Notes: a model not told the origin generated them from the sequence alone. DNA of 42,207 nt from Spirochaetales bacterium (GCA_016936615.1 JAFGXN010000093.1:1-42207); one strand, 5' to 3'; counted from the stretch's first letter, positions 25,151 through 34,491 are shown. Made by a program: numbers and translations.

Positions 25151-26497
25151 CTATTTGTCGATTAAATGTTGGATAGCTGGATAAGTCCACTTTCCATACA
25201 TTCCAGTCTCTGGATCTTTTTCATATCCAGTATCTTTGTTCAAATTCCATTGACAAAGAACCCACTCATCACCCCATACATTGAAGGTCTGATTGATAAA
25301 GCCAAAGGCACTAACCATTAACCCTACATTAGCAGAGACTCCAAACTGGAATTGATAAGATCCTACATACATCTGTTCCCATCTGTCTGCAACAGACAAT
25401 TCTGGATCAAGATTTATAGGATTAGAAGAAGACGCTACAACTGCATTAAATCTTGCGAACTGAGATACGTTGATTTGAACACCAACAACACCATAGAATA
25501 GGATTCCAGCTGTCTCAGTCAAAGTTACACTTGCATTGAAGTTAATATCAGCATTTGCACTATGGAACTCTGGCTTAGAGAACTTAGCATGAGAAAAATC
25601 TTCCCATTCTGCATCTGCAGAAAGCTTCTGTCCACCAACTCTGATACTTGTGAACTGGCTAAATACAACAGAAGCAGTTGCCTCAACACCATAACCTACA
25701 GTCAAATCAACTCTAAAGATTGGTTGCAATATGATAGGAACTGGTCCTGCCATAATTGTAATAACACCATAATTGATATTGAACAATGGGATAGTGTGTG
25801 AACCTCTGAATTCAACTCCACCTTCGATAATCATGTTAGTCTGAATATCAGCACCTAAATCAATAACAGCTCTCTGTGTCTTGAATTTCTCAATCTGTAG
25901 ATCTAGATTGATTGCTGGCTTGATCTTCATCTGACCACCGATTGTCAATTTAAGAACATCACTAACATGGATTGGAGAATCCTTGTAAGCCTCATCCTTA
26001 ATCAAATCCTCAATCTTTGTAACAACATTCAAAGAACCTAGATCAATTGAATAATCGCCTGACCAAGAGATTGCTCTTGAATTTGTAACACCATCTAACG
26101 GAACAATTTCAACAATATCATTGTTTGTTAGACCATAAGACTGAGATACACTTGCACTCTGCAACGCATCTTCTAGTAGACCATTAGAACACTTTAAAGT
26201 AACTGTTCCATTGCCGTTATCTGTAGCAGACTCTATCTTGTATAATCTACCACCAGCAACAGCATCGTCATCTAGGATGATGTGAGAGCCAACTGCGAAT
26301 TCTGACACACTACCACTTAATACTACAGTATCAAATTCTCCTGCGTCAGCAACCTGGATACCTCTACTGTTACCTTGAAAAATCTGAGTGTCACTAGCTG
26401 GAACCGCATTATCAATACTTAACGTATCAGGTGTTGCGCTACAACCAAAAACAAACAGAATAACAAGAAACAGTGCACTTGGAATAAATCTTTTCAT
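25151..26497 (-). CDS. Beta-rich lipoprotein of unknown function
   Basis: A 448-residue predicted lipoprotein (signal MKRFIPSALFLVILFVFGC, Cys 19). I do not recognise a family. The mature part is rich in beta-type alternation with two halves: about 40-130 is a small beta domain (VVLSGSVSEFAVGSHIIL), and 150-430 holds amphipathic strands (VDLTVGYGVEATASVVF, INFNASVTLTETAGILFYGVVGVQINV), which look like a barrel or a large beta sandwich. ATG 26497 is chosen because the signal peptide starts there and GGGGGAA precedes it; the frame is open further upstream, to 26632, through non-coding sequence with the promoter. It is followed by a UUCG hairpin and the FN3 lipoprotein. Confidence 0.7.
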   Translation of the reverse strand: MKRFIPSALFLVILFVFGCSATPDTLSIDNAVPASDTQIFQGNSRGIQVADAGEFDTVVLSGSVSEFAVGSHIILDDDAVAGGRLYKIESATDNGNGTVTLKCSNGLLEDALQSASVSQSYGLTNNDIVEIVPLDGVTNSRAISWSGDYSIDLGSLNVVTKIEDLIKDEAYKDSPIHVSDVLKLTIGGQMKIKPAINLDLQIEKFKTQRAVIDLGADIQTNMIIEGGVEFRGSHTIPLFNINYGVITIMAGPVPIILQPIFRVDLTVGYGVEATASVVFSQFTSIRVGGQKLSADAEWEDFSHAKFSKPEFHSANADINFNASVTLTETAGILFYGVVGVQINVSQFARFNAVVASSSNPINLDPELSVADRWEQMYVGSYQFQFGVSANVGLMVSAFGFINQTFNVWGDEWVLCQWNLNKDTGYEKDPETGMYGKWTYPAIQHLIDK

Positions 26498-26539
26498 GTA
26501 TTCCCCCGTATTTTTAATTTGGGATTTAACCCTTATATA

Positions 26540-26568
26540 ATTATCAGCTAGATATTTACATAAGTCAA
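26540..26568 (-). promoter_or_regulatory. Promoter of the beta-rich lipoprotein gene
   Basis: On the minus strand TTGACT (26568-26563), 17 nt, GATAAT (26545-26540, with TGATAAT context). The transcript would have a leader of about 35-40 nt ending in the G-rich site. Confidence 0.65.
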
Positions 26569-26659
26569 CGTTCCTTTTGATAATTAGCAAATAAATAACA
26601 ATAAACAAACAAATCAATTCACATAAGTTCAAAGAATGCGCAATTTTTTTAGATACATT

Positions 26660-26692
26660 AAAAAAACAAATGTGTTTTGCGCAAATTCATTT
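26660..26692 (-). terminator. Weak terminator candidate after the Ig-like lipoprotein gene
   Basis: AAATG / CATTT (5 bp, enclosing the palindrome TTTGCGCAAA) is followed by seven T (26666-26660) on the minus strand, 10 nt after the stop at 26702. The stem is short, so confidence is low. Confidence 0.3.
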
Positions 26693-26701
26693 CCCCCTAA
26701 A

Positions 26702-29677
26702 TCATGGATAAAATGCCCACATTTCTGGAGTATTAGCAACATTTACAACACCCGATCCATTGCGTTTAATCTGATAAGGATAATTTATATGTGTCCATGA
26801 AAAACCAGGGACAGCCTTACGAGCCCAAAGATAATCAAACTCAGCCTTCATAGTGCAATGCTCTGAATGTGTACAGACTCCATCGCCAAATATACAAGGT
26901 CCACCAACCGCATCAGCCTTCGTAGAATCAATATGCATGTGATAACGAATCTCTCCAGGATAGAATCCTGAAATCTCTAAGAACTCAGAAGCTCCACTCT
27001 CTGCACTCCTAGCTGAAATTCTAACAGAACGCCAATTCTCATCAACACCCCAAAAATTTCTATTCTGATAATATAAATCTGCTAATAACCCATTAATGGT
27101 CAAGTATCTTGGTCTAATGCCTTGCAATACATATCCACGACTATAGTCTGTATCCCAATGGTTATTATACCCAGCAAGGTATCCGCCAAAGACATTCCCA
27201 CGTGTCCAACTATTATCAGACCACGTACTACCAGGCTCATGAAGAGGAACAAGAGATTTAACCTCGGGATCCTCTTCATTTCTAGTATATGTGGCTTCCA
27301 CACTAAAAGCATGATAAATTGACCTATTTATCTCTGCAATCCACTCTTCATCTGTTAAATCCCGCGCTCCCATAATCGAGCCGACCTGCTGTCCATACTC
27401 TCTAACCCCTTCAACTTCAATATAAGGTCTTATCCAGAAATAATTTTGTTGAACAGGTGCCTTATTTACAGAATCCCCAACAGTATATAAATTAACTGTC
27501 AGGTCATATGTAGCTTTGACCTTTGAAAAATCATTATATGTGGAACCTAATATTCCAGGATTATCAGAATATGCGTGATAGAGTTCATATCCATCTACGC
27601 CTTCGGAATTATTCCAACTAACAGAGATAGTATCAAAGCTACTCTTTACCGAAGCATTAAACTCATCTATCAGGGACATCCTGTAAAGCACAACCTCTTG
27701 CGAATATCCTGTCTCAAATAGGAATCCACCTGATTCTGCAAATGCTTTCACTCTGTAAACGTGATAATTATAATCTTCTATGAAATATGTTAAATCATCC
27801 TCGACCTTTGCTAGAAACTGGAAATCACCACTCTTTCCCTTTCTATAAACTTCATAATAGTCAGCTCCTGTAACACTCTCCCACCGCAATGGATATACTG
27901 CTTCGTTGTTCTGAACAAAACGGATATCAGCCTCTTCTGATGGAGTCTCCTTATCGAGTATAACCGGGCTCTTCATCACATAAAATCGTCGATTTATCTC
28001 GCTTCGATTGTCTTTGCTAAGCAAATAATAGGTCATGAACTCCTTTTCCTCATCAAAGTTAAAGAGATTCTCCTCAACCTTAGCATCTTCAACAATCTGG
28101 TGAATAGAGTCACGATCAAAATACAAGTCATCAAAATAATTAGAAGAAAGCTTACAGATGTCTACATCCTCATCCGCAAAATAGGAAGAGGATGCCTTAT
28201 CGTAGACCTGATAATTAAGAATTTGTTCTGGTTCACTATCAGCATCAATCCTAATTCCGTAATATGAAATTCTTGAAATAAGATCAGACGGAGCAGTGCT
28301 ATTATCAGTATATGATACAGGAAAAGTTAACTCTAACCAATCTATGAAGCTCTGCTTAGGATCCGCAGGGATATCTTGTCCAACAATCTTAAAATCCTGG
28401 CTTATTGCAATCTTCTTAACCTCAGGAAACTCAATATCAGGTCTAATTCCATCAATTATGCGAACCTTCCTCTCAACCGGTTCTGATTTATTCCCTGACA
28501 TATCTTCAAAAATATAGGAGATTATATACTCCTCACCTATCACACCAGAGTCAATCGACGAGACAGGGGTCTTAATTCCATCTACAATCTTGAAATATGT
28601 TATTGTAACCCAACGATAAAAATCATCCTTAATCCGACTAGCTAAATCAGGATCGCCCTCATCAATTAGTAAAAAATCATTAGGTCTCTCTATAAAATCC
28701 AAGTTCTGTTTAAGATGGATAACCTCAGATTCTTGAAGATTATAATTATAATTCTGAGACTGAATAATATTGGGCTTTAAAACCACTACTGGAGGCAGGG
28801 CATCGAGAACTCTGATAGTTCTTGAGAGTATAGCAACATTACCATCTGAGTCTGTCGCAGAATAATAAATTTTATACTCTCCTGGAAGATTCCTAACCTC
28901 TCCTGAAATAAAGATAGAAGATTCTCCAAGCATTCCATCTTCTTCATCAATAGCAGTTATTCCATATTCTGTATATTCATTTACTCCAGCCTCTAACACC
29001 ACGAAGGACCCATCTGCTAGGGTGCCGTCTTCTCCAGTCGGATAAGGCTTCAACGTCAGTGACGGCGCCTTCCCGTTATTTGTAACAAAGACAAAACGTT
29101 GAGCTGTAGCTGAGTAACCATGAGAATTTATCGCAATATACTGAATCAAAAATACCCCGGGACTTGATGTATCTACAGAAGAGACTAAATTTTCATTTAT
29201 AGGTTCAAACCCCTCAAAATATCTAACTAAGATGTGATTCGGGGGCAATTCTCCCTCGACCTCATCTAAGATGATATAACCTGGTTCATTATATCTTGAA
29301 TTTAATGGTAAAGAGATCGCTCCATCACCTAGAAGTGTTATCTGCGGTGGTTTACCTGAGGATTGGTTCAAATCCTTCACAATGACTGTAACTTCAAGAT
29401 AACTAACCTTGCCAGCAGAATTTGTCAAAGAGTAGACTAATTTGTACTCTCCGGGAGTATTAACATTGTAAGAACCAGAGACAAGCTTAGCGTTTTTTCT
29501 AAGATATTCCTGGCTATCTTTCTCATCGCTAAAAACTAAAAATGATGAGACATCTAACTGCTGCCCTGGATAAATATAAAAAACAGTGGGTAATCCACCT
29601 TTGAGGGCAATACCTGGTTCTGTCCTACCACACGAAAAAAAAGCGACAAAAACTAAAAAATATAATATTTTTTTCAT
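26702..29677 (-). CDS. Large lipoprotein with Ig-like (DUF5011-type) repeats
   Basis: A 991-residue predicted lipoprotein (lipobox AFFSCG, Cys 16). The N-terminal half holds several Ig-like units of the DUF5011/HYR type, recognisable by PPQITLLG, APSLTLKP and PPVVVLKP starts and GEYKLVYSLTNSAGK, GVFLIQYIAINSHG and GEYKIYYSATDSDGN ends. Around residues 605-690 a fibronectin III-like unit follows (VTGADYYEVYRKG). The C-terminal 200 residues form an unrecognised domain rich in Trp, Tyr and His (HMHIDS, CIFGDGVCTHSEHC), perhaps metal- or ligand-binding. No Shine-Dalgarno is seen before ATG 29677. Function unknown; surface exposure is inferred from type. Confidence 0.75.
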   Translation of the reverse strand: MKKILYFLVFVAFFSCGRTEPGIALKGGLPTVFYIYPGQQLDVSSFLVFSDEKDSQEYLRKNAKLVSGSYNVNTPGEYKLVYSLTNSAGKVSYLEVTVIVKDLNQSSGKPPQITLLGDGAISLPLNSRYNEPGYIILDEVEGELPPNHILVRYFEGFEPINENLVSSVDTSSPGVFLIQYIAINSHGYSATAQRFVFVTNNGKAPSLTLKPYPTGEDGTLADGSFVVLEAGVNEYTEYGITAIDEEDGMLGESSIFISGEVRNLPGEYKIYYSATDSDGNVAILSRTIRVLDALPPVVVLKPNIIQSQNYNYNLQESEVIHLKQNLDFIERPNDFLLIDEGDPDLASRIKDDFYRWVTITYFKIVDGIKTPVSSIDSGVIGEEYIISYIFEDMSGNKSEPVERKVRIIDGIRPDIEFPEVKKIAISQDFKIVGQDIPADPKQSFIDWLELTFPVSYTDNSTAPSDLISRISYYGIRIDADSEPEQILNYQVYDKASSSYFADEDVDICKLSSNYFDDLYFDRDSIHQIVEDAKVEENLFNFDEEKEFMTYYLLSKDNRSEINRRFYVMKSPVILDKETPSEEADIRFVQNNEAVYPLRWESVTGADYYEVYRKGKSGDFQFLAKVEDDLTYFIEDYNYHVYRVKAFAESGGFLFETGYSQEVVLYRMSLIDEFNASVKSSFDTISVSWNNSEGVDGYELYHAYSDNPGILGSTYNDFSKVKATYDLTVNLYTVGDSVNKAPVQQNYFWIRPYIEVEGVREYGQQVGSIMGARDLTDEEWIAEINRSIYHAFSVEATYTRNEEDPEVKSLVPLHEPGSTWSDNSWTRGNVFGGYLAGYNNHWDTDYSRGYVLQGIRPRYLTINGLLADLYYQNRNFWGVDENWRSVRISARSAESGASEFLEISGFYPGEIRYHMHIDSTKADAVGGPCIFGDGVCTHSEHCTMKAEFDYLWARKAVPGFSWTHINYPYQIKRNGSGVVNVANTPEMWAFYP

Positions 29678-29801
29678 AACTTTTAAATATTATCTCACGA
29701 TATCTGTTTCCGCAATATCAAATCAGTAAATTCAGAAAAAACACAGAGAATTCTAACAGTTTTAACTTTTTTATTTTGAAAAATCAGATTATTATTGTTT
29801 T

Positions 29802-31841
29802 ATGTTGAACAAAAAGATTTATCAAATTTTAATCCTAGTTGCGATATCATCCATTGCAATTTCATGTTTCCCTGAAAAGAAGGTTCCAATTGTAAATAAC
29901 CTAGAGGTTACAGGCGGAGAGATTACAGACAACAACAAGTATATAAATTCAACTTTTTACCTAATAAAACTTGATGAAGGCGCAACTGCATTCTCAATTA
30001 CGCCAGATGCTATCTCCCCAACTGAGGATGTTGTGTCAGTTATAGTAGAAGATAGTCAAGGTAACTCTACAGAATATCAGAACAACCAGACAATTGAGTT
30101 CTCTGATATTCAAGAGGGGGTTAGCTATTACAAGATATATTTTGTGACAGCTCCATATAGCTATCTGACAATTATTAAGATTGTAAATGGAAATGATCTG
30201 TTGATAAATGAGGTCGGTTCGGTTGTCTACTCGAACGGCTCTCCATGGCTTGAGATCTATAATCCAACTGATCGCGACATCGATTTATCTGAATACACTA
30301 TAGAGTCTACATCTAACACACAATTGACTTTTTCCCAAAAACTACCAGAGAGGGTAATTAGGGCTGGTTCACATCTTTTAATCAGATCCAAGACTAGCTC
30401 AAAGCAGGTTAGTAATGATTTTGTTCTATATATTGGTAAGACAGAATTCTACCCGATGTGGTATAATAGCGGCTTTGTTAAGATAAAAAAAGGGCCTGTA
30501 ACTGTCGATTTCGTAAAATTTGGAAGCTCCAATGCTAAACCGGATTTTGTCTCTGAGTGGGAGGAGGATGTTACGATTGAGATTGGTTCGACTCCAAATC
30601 TTAGCGAAGGCTCTAGTATAGGGCGAAATATCGAGTCAATAGATACAAATGTGGCTTCAGATTTTCAGATATTCGCAATGGCCACTCCTGCGGGACAAAA
30701 TGATATTACAGATCCGACTGATTCTGATAATGATGGAATTCCTGATTGCGCAGAGGCTGAGGCTGGATCTACATATGCTGGAATTCCTCTTTATGAATAT
30801 GGAGCAAGGGTCGGAGTAAAAGATATCTTCCTACACATCGATTACATGGATTCAGATAACCTTGGAATTATTCCAACCGAAGAGGCTATGCAAAAGATTC
30901 GAGCTGTATTTGAGGATTATGATGGGGAGGAGTATAAAATCCATATAGATGTGGGCAACCTCTTCTCTTCAACTATTAACCAATCAAGGTTCAATTATAG
31001 TGGGGAGTCTCACAGAAGGCCTTACCTGCGGGAAATTGACATAGATTACGACTCTAGCCTCACTACAATTCATGAATACAAGGCAAAGTTTCTTGATCCA
31101 CGGAAGGTTCCAATTGTACATTATGTACTTTTTGCTGATACCTACAAGACCAATGTCTCTGGAGTTGCAGAATTATATGGTAACGATGTAATTATATCGC
31201 TTGGACCATTTGAACTAACTGACGAAGTTGCAAATGGCAAGACAGCAGAGCAAAATCGTAACAAGCGAAGGAATATCCAGGCATCTACTCTTCTACATGA
31301 ATTAGGTCATAACTTTGGTCTCAGACATGGAGGCGATGTGGACACGAACTTCATGCCAAATTATTTTAGCACAATGAATTACCTCTACCAGCTAGAAGGG
31401 CTAGCCGATCCAGCTGATCCAAATGCTGGAGATAGGTTCTACAGATATTCAGATGTCTATAAAGAAAAAAACGTACCGATAAACTATCTATCAATTGTCA
31501 ATAGAGAAGTAAAACACCAATTAGTCTATACAACCAGCTTTAAAATTGGATACTCTAAGGGGTTAAATCTCGCAATAGATGAGACAATCATTGACGAGGG
31601 AAAAGGTCTTGGTAGCACAGATGCAAAGCCAGTAGACTACAACTTAAATAGTTCATATGACTCATCGGTTAGCTACGATATTAACTATGACGGTGCGTTC
31701 TCTTTGCTCAGCGATTTCAATGATTGGTCTCTAATCAAACTCAATTTCGCAAATACACCACAAGGTTCAATAACCAGAAATATTTCAAACATAAAGACTA
31801 GAGACCTCTTCAATGAATTTCAATATGAGATAATCGAATAG
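29802..31841 (+). CDS. Lamin-tail lipoprotein with metzincin-type protease domain
   Basis: A 679-residue predicted lipoprotein (signal with AISC, Cys 22). About 135-295: lamin tail domain (LLINEVGSV, PWLEIYNPTDRDIDLS). About 303-315: a Ca-binding acidic repeat DPTDSDNDGIPD. From about 330: zinc metalloprotease domain with H499-E-L-G-H503-N-F-G-L-R-H509 and a Met-turn (STMNYL) about 20 residues later, the metzincin pattern. It would act outside the cytoplasm as an anchored endopeptidase; the substrate is unknown. ATG 29802 has no Shine-Dalgarno; TATTAT ends 6 nt upstream. It is divergent from the Ig-like lipoprotein gene. Confidence 0.85.
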   Translation: MLNKKIYQILILVAISSIAISCFPEKKVPIVNNLEVTGGEITDNNKYINSTFYLIKLDEGATAFSITPDAISPTEDVVSVIVEDSQGNSTEYQNNQTIEFSDIQEGVSYYKIYFVTAPYSYLTIIKIVNGNDLLINEVGSVVYSNGSPWLEIYNPTDRDIDLSEYTIESTSNTQLTFSQKLPERVIRAGSHLLIRSKTSSKQVSNDFVLYIGKTEFYPMWYNSGFVKIKKGPVTVDFVKFGSSNAKPDFVSEWEEDVTIEIGSTPNLSEGSSIGRNIESIDTNVASDFQIFAMATPAGQNDITDPTDSDNDGIPDCAEAEAGSTYAGIPLYEYGARVGVKDIFLHIDYMDSDNLGIIPTEEAMQKIRAVFEDYDGEEYKIHIDVGNLFSSTINQSRFNYSGESHRRPYLREIDIDYDSSLTTIHEYKAKFLDPRKVPIVHYVLFADTYKTNVSGVAELYGNDVIISLGPFELTDEVANGKTAEQNRNKRRNIQASTLLHELGHNFGLRHGGDVDTNFMPNYFSTMNYLYQLEGLADPADPNAGDRFYRYSDVYKEKNVPINYLSIVNREVKHQLVYTTSFKIGYSKGLNLAIDETIIDEGKGLGSTDAKPVDYNLNSSYDSSVSYDINYDGAFSLLSDFNDWSLIKLNFANTPQGSITRNISNIKTRDLFNEFQYEIIE

Positions 31842-31844
31842 TAT

Positions 31845-31879
31845 ATAAAAAGTTGCAAGTCTTCACAGGCTTGCAACTT
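31845..31879 (-). terminator. Terminator overlapping the 3' end of the two-TM protein gene
   Basis: A perfect 10-bp stem (AAGTTGCAAG at 31850-31859, complement at 31870-31879) is followed on the minus strand by a run of T (31854-31850 and on to 31845). The stop codon of the minus-strand gene lies in its loop. It may also slow + strand reading from the protease gene. Confidence 0.7.
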
Positions 31880-33449
31880 CTGAAACTCTCAGCAATCCGC
31901 TCTTATTTGCTGTTATTCTGTATCTAACCAATTTATTCTTCTGATCAGTGTCGCGATTATCGACTAACTCCACAATTGCTGTTATGTGATAGACTCTCTG
32001 GGTCTTAATCTTCTTCAATCCATCAGAATCAAGATAATAGACCTTTTCAAATGCCTTATCCATTCCAGCAAAAAAGCTCTCCAAATCTATCCTATTTATC
32101 TCAGTCAGCGCCGACATTCTCGAATGTCCAGGAACTAACGATGATCCATCAATCTTTATCTCATGATGAAAAGACAAAATATCTTCCCGAACTAACAATC
32201 TATCTAGTCGGTTCTTCTTATACATCCTCAGCTTAGCAACATTCTCCGGCAACTTTCTCTGGCTCGAAAAATGCACCCAATCTTTTACCCTTCCACACCT
32301 CTTCTTTGTCTTTCTGTCAAACAGGTATTGCTCGCGATCAGAGACAATCTTAGGTATAATCTTTGAAAAAAGCCGTCGAAGTGCCTCTTTAATTCTATCC
32401 TTTAACATGTAAACAAAAAGCGCAAGAAGAACCCAATAGATGGAAATTGCCTGAGTCGGAGACATACTAGAGCTCGGGCTGAGATTTTCCCCACCATCAG
32501 AACTAACACCATCGACTACACTCTCAACAACATCTGGCTGAAGCGTCCTGATATGTTCGCCAACAAACATAAGACTCAACGAGACAGCCATAGCAGCAAT
32601 TGCAGCAAAACCAAACAAAAGCTCGCCAATACGCTCCGCATTCTTTGTCCGCTTCAACTTCATATACATTATGCCCTCAGCCCACTTCTTAATACTTTGT
32701 TGGCGAAAAAGATAACCCTCACACGCTAGAGTATCTTTTTGCTTAATAAAATTCGCATATCCCTGAGATTCTCTGTACGTAAGTTCCTGCGCAAGCAACT
32801 CTTGCGACTTAGCATCAAGCTCTTCGTTACCTTTAATATTTGCTGCCTTATTGATAATCCAAAGACTCCGCTCAAATGTCATGCTAAGCCCCTCATCAAC
32901 CCAGTCAAATGCTTTACGCAAGACAGAATCAACTGGTTGCTGATAGAATAAATCCTTAAGGAGTTGCATTTTCTCTCGAATTTGCACAAATTCAGAAAAT
33001 ATCTGATGTGAAAGATCGCTCAAAGGAAAAGAATTAAGCCTCCCCTTGCGCATCGCCTTCTTAATATCCTTACTCTTCTCAATTATTCTAGCATTTGCGA
33101 TATTAAAAAAAGTTTTAAGCTCATAATCGATATAGTCTATATCGAGAAAGTTCAAATCTGGGGTATCCTCAAACAGCTTTAAGATTCTAGAGTATGGGCT
33201 GACAATGCAGGTGCGATTCAAAAGATTCTCAATTGAGAGACCAGAGATCTCATACCGTATATAGGTTTTGAGTTTACTAAAAAACTTATTTAATGAAAAC
33301 GTTCGAGAAGTTATGTTAAGTTGCTTCGGAATAAAAAAATAGACATTAAAGCCATATTTATTCTTAGACTTACTTGAAACTGGATAATGAAGCTTAAATT
33401 CTATCTCTTGATTTGCATGAAGGCGAACTTTACAGTCAAAACTACTCAT
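31863..33449 (-). CDS. Unknown protein with two membrane segments
   Basis: A 528-residue protein that I do not recognise. About residues 1-120 look like a beta-rich domain, 120-270 are helical and charged, two hydrophobic segments follow (about 278-297 and 334-350) separated by a Ser/Gly/Asp-rich loop of about 35 residues, and the C-terminal 170 residues are basic (RRLFSKIIPKIVSDREQYLF, KKRCGRVKDW). The topology suggests two cytoplasmic parts and a short outside loop. I chose ATG 33449; an ATG at 33470 lies between the -35 and -10 of a good promoter, so it would not be in the transcript. The predicted leader is only 3-4 nt. Confidence 0.65.
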   Translation of the reverse strand: MSSFDCKVRLHANQEIEFKLHYPVSSKSKNKYGFNVYFFIPKQLNITSRTFSLNKFFSKLKTYIRYEISGLSIENLLNRTCIVSPYSRILKLFEDTPDLNFLDIDYIDYELKTFFNIANARIIEKSKDIKKAMRKGRLNSFPLSDLSHQIFSEFVQIREKMQLLKDLFYQQPVDSVLRKAFDWVDEGLSMTFERSLWIINKAANIKGNEELDAKSQELLAQELTYRESQGYANFIKQKDTLACEGYLFRQQSIKKWAEGIMYMKLKRTKNAERIGELLFGFAAIAAMAVSLSLMFVGEHIRTLQPDVVESVVDGVSSDGGENLSPSSSMSPTQAISIYWVLLALFVYMLKDRIKEALRRLFSKIIPKIVSDREQYLFDRKTKKRCGRVKDWVHFSSQRKLPENVAKLRMYKKNRLDRLLVREDILSFHHEIKIDGSSLVPGHSRMSALTEINRIDLESFFAGMDKAFEKVYYLDSDGLKKIKTQRVYHITAIVELVDNRDTDQKNKLVRYRITANKSGLLRVSEVASL

Positions 33450-33458
33450 AATTATTAT

Positions 33459-33486
33459 ATTATAACACATAGATTTTTATATTCAA
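33459..33486 (-). promoter_or_regulatory. Promoter of the two-TM protein gene, almost leaderless
   Basis: On the minus strand TTGAAT (33486-33481), 16 nt, TATAAT (33464-33459, perfect). The ATG at 33449 follows after 9 nt, leaving a leader of about 3-4 nt and no ribosome binding site. Confidence 0.65.
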
Positions 33487-33509
33487 GTAGAATTAAGCAG
33501 GGTGAATTA

Positions 33510-33538
33510 TTGAATTTTTCATAAAAAAGCCTTAACAT
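33510..33538 (+). promoter_or_regulatory. Putative promoter of the PflA-like radical SAM gene
   Basis: TTGAAT (33510-33515), 17 nt, TAACAT (33533-33538), just before GCGAGGTGA and the GTG start. The -10 match is only 4 of 6. Confidence 0.45.
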
Positions 33539-33549
33539 ACTTCTGCGAG

Positions 33550-34491
33550 GTGAAAGTGTCGGGATATTATTTAGAGAGAACCAACCAGGAGTTTAAAATC
33601 GTAGCCAACCAGCTAGGGCAGATTGCTAAGAACTGCGAGTTATGTGGCAACAGATGCAGGATTGACAGATTGAATGGAGAGGTCGGGCGGTGTGGATCTT
33701 CACAGATTGAGGTGAGCAAGGTTCAATTGCATTTTTTTGAAGAACCATGTATAAGTGGGGAAAAAGGTTCTGGAACAATCTTTTTTACTAACTGCCCGAT
33801 GCAATGCTGCTTCTGCCAAAACTACAAAATCAGCCAGAACTCACGCGGCAAGGTCTGCAGACCAGTAGATCTAGCACAGATTATGATTCAGTTGCAACAA
33901 CAAGGAGCACACAATATAAACCTTGTCAATCCGACTCACTTTTTACATGAAATAGTGCAAGCTCTCTCTATTGCAAAAAATCTTGGACTGAATATTCCCA
34001 TTGTCTATAATTCTGGAGGTTTTGAGAGTCTTGAAGCGATAAAACTCCTTGATGGCTTTATAAATGTCTACCTACCAGATGCGAAATATGCTGATAACAG
34101 CCTAGCGTTGAAATATTCAAAAATCAACAACTATGTTCAAACAAATCGAGATGTAATAAAAGAGATGAAGCGGCAGGTAGGAAACCCAATTATTGAGAAT
34201 GGTATTATTGAAAAAGGGCTGATTATTCGACACTTAATTCTCCCAAACTACGTTGAGAATAGCAAAGACGTTCTGGAATGGATCGCAGATGAGCTTGGTA
34301 TGACAACTTGGGTTAGCCTGATGAGCCAATACTTCCCGACCTACAAGGCGACTTCAATACCTGAGCTTAACTCAAAGATTTCAGAAGACCAGTACAATGA
34401 AGTCTATGACTTTTTTCAGGAATTAGCTCTTTTTAATGGCTATGTACAAGATTTAAGCTCGGCTTCAGATAAATATGTACCAGATTTCTAA
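33550..34491 (+). CDS. PflA-like radical SAM protein (COG1313 type)
   Basis: A 313-residue radical SAM protein. The cluster motif is C82-x3-C86-x2-C89 (CPMQCCFC), preceded by an N-terminal set C29, C32, C36 and C48 (CELCGNRC, GEVGRCG) similar in layout to that of AmrS at 19298. The order fits the uncharacterised PflX/COG1313 group, related to pyruvate formate-lyase activases; the substrate is unknown. The start is GTG, either 33550 or 33556; GAGG lies 5 nt before the second, so 33556 may be the real one. A flavodoxin-like gene follows after about 70 bp. Confidence 0.8.
   Translation: MKVSGYYLERTNQEFKIVANQLGQIAKNCELCGNRCRIDRLNGEVGRCGSSQIEVSKVQLHFFEEPCISGEKGSGTIFFTNCPMQCCFCQNYKISQNSRGKVCRPVDLAQIMIQLQQQGAHNINLVNPTHFLHEIVQALSIAKNLGLNIPIVYNSGGFESLEAIKLLDGFINVYLPDAKYADNSLALKYSKINNYVQTNRDVIKEMKRQVGNPIIENGIIEKGLIIRHLILPNYVENSKDVLEWIADELGMTTWVSLMSQYFPTYKATSIPELNSKISEDQYNEVYDFFQELALFNGYVQDLSSASDKYVPDF

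Noticed and set aside
26498-26632. N-terminal extension of the beta-rich lipoprotein
   Set aside because: It would contain the TTGACT-GATAAT promoter and place the signal peptide 45 residues inside the protein.
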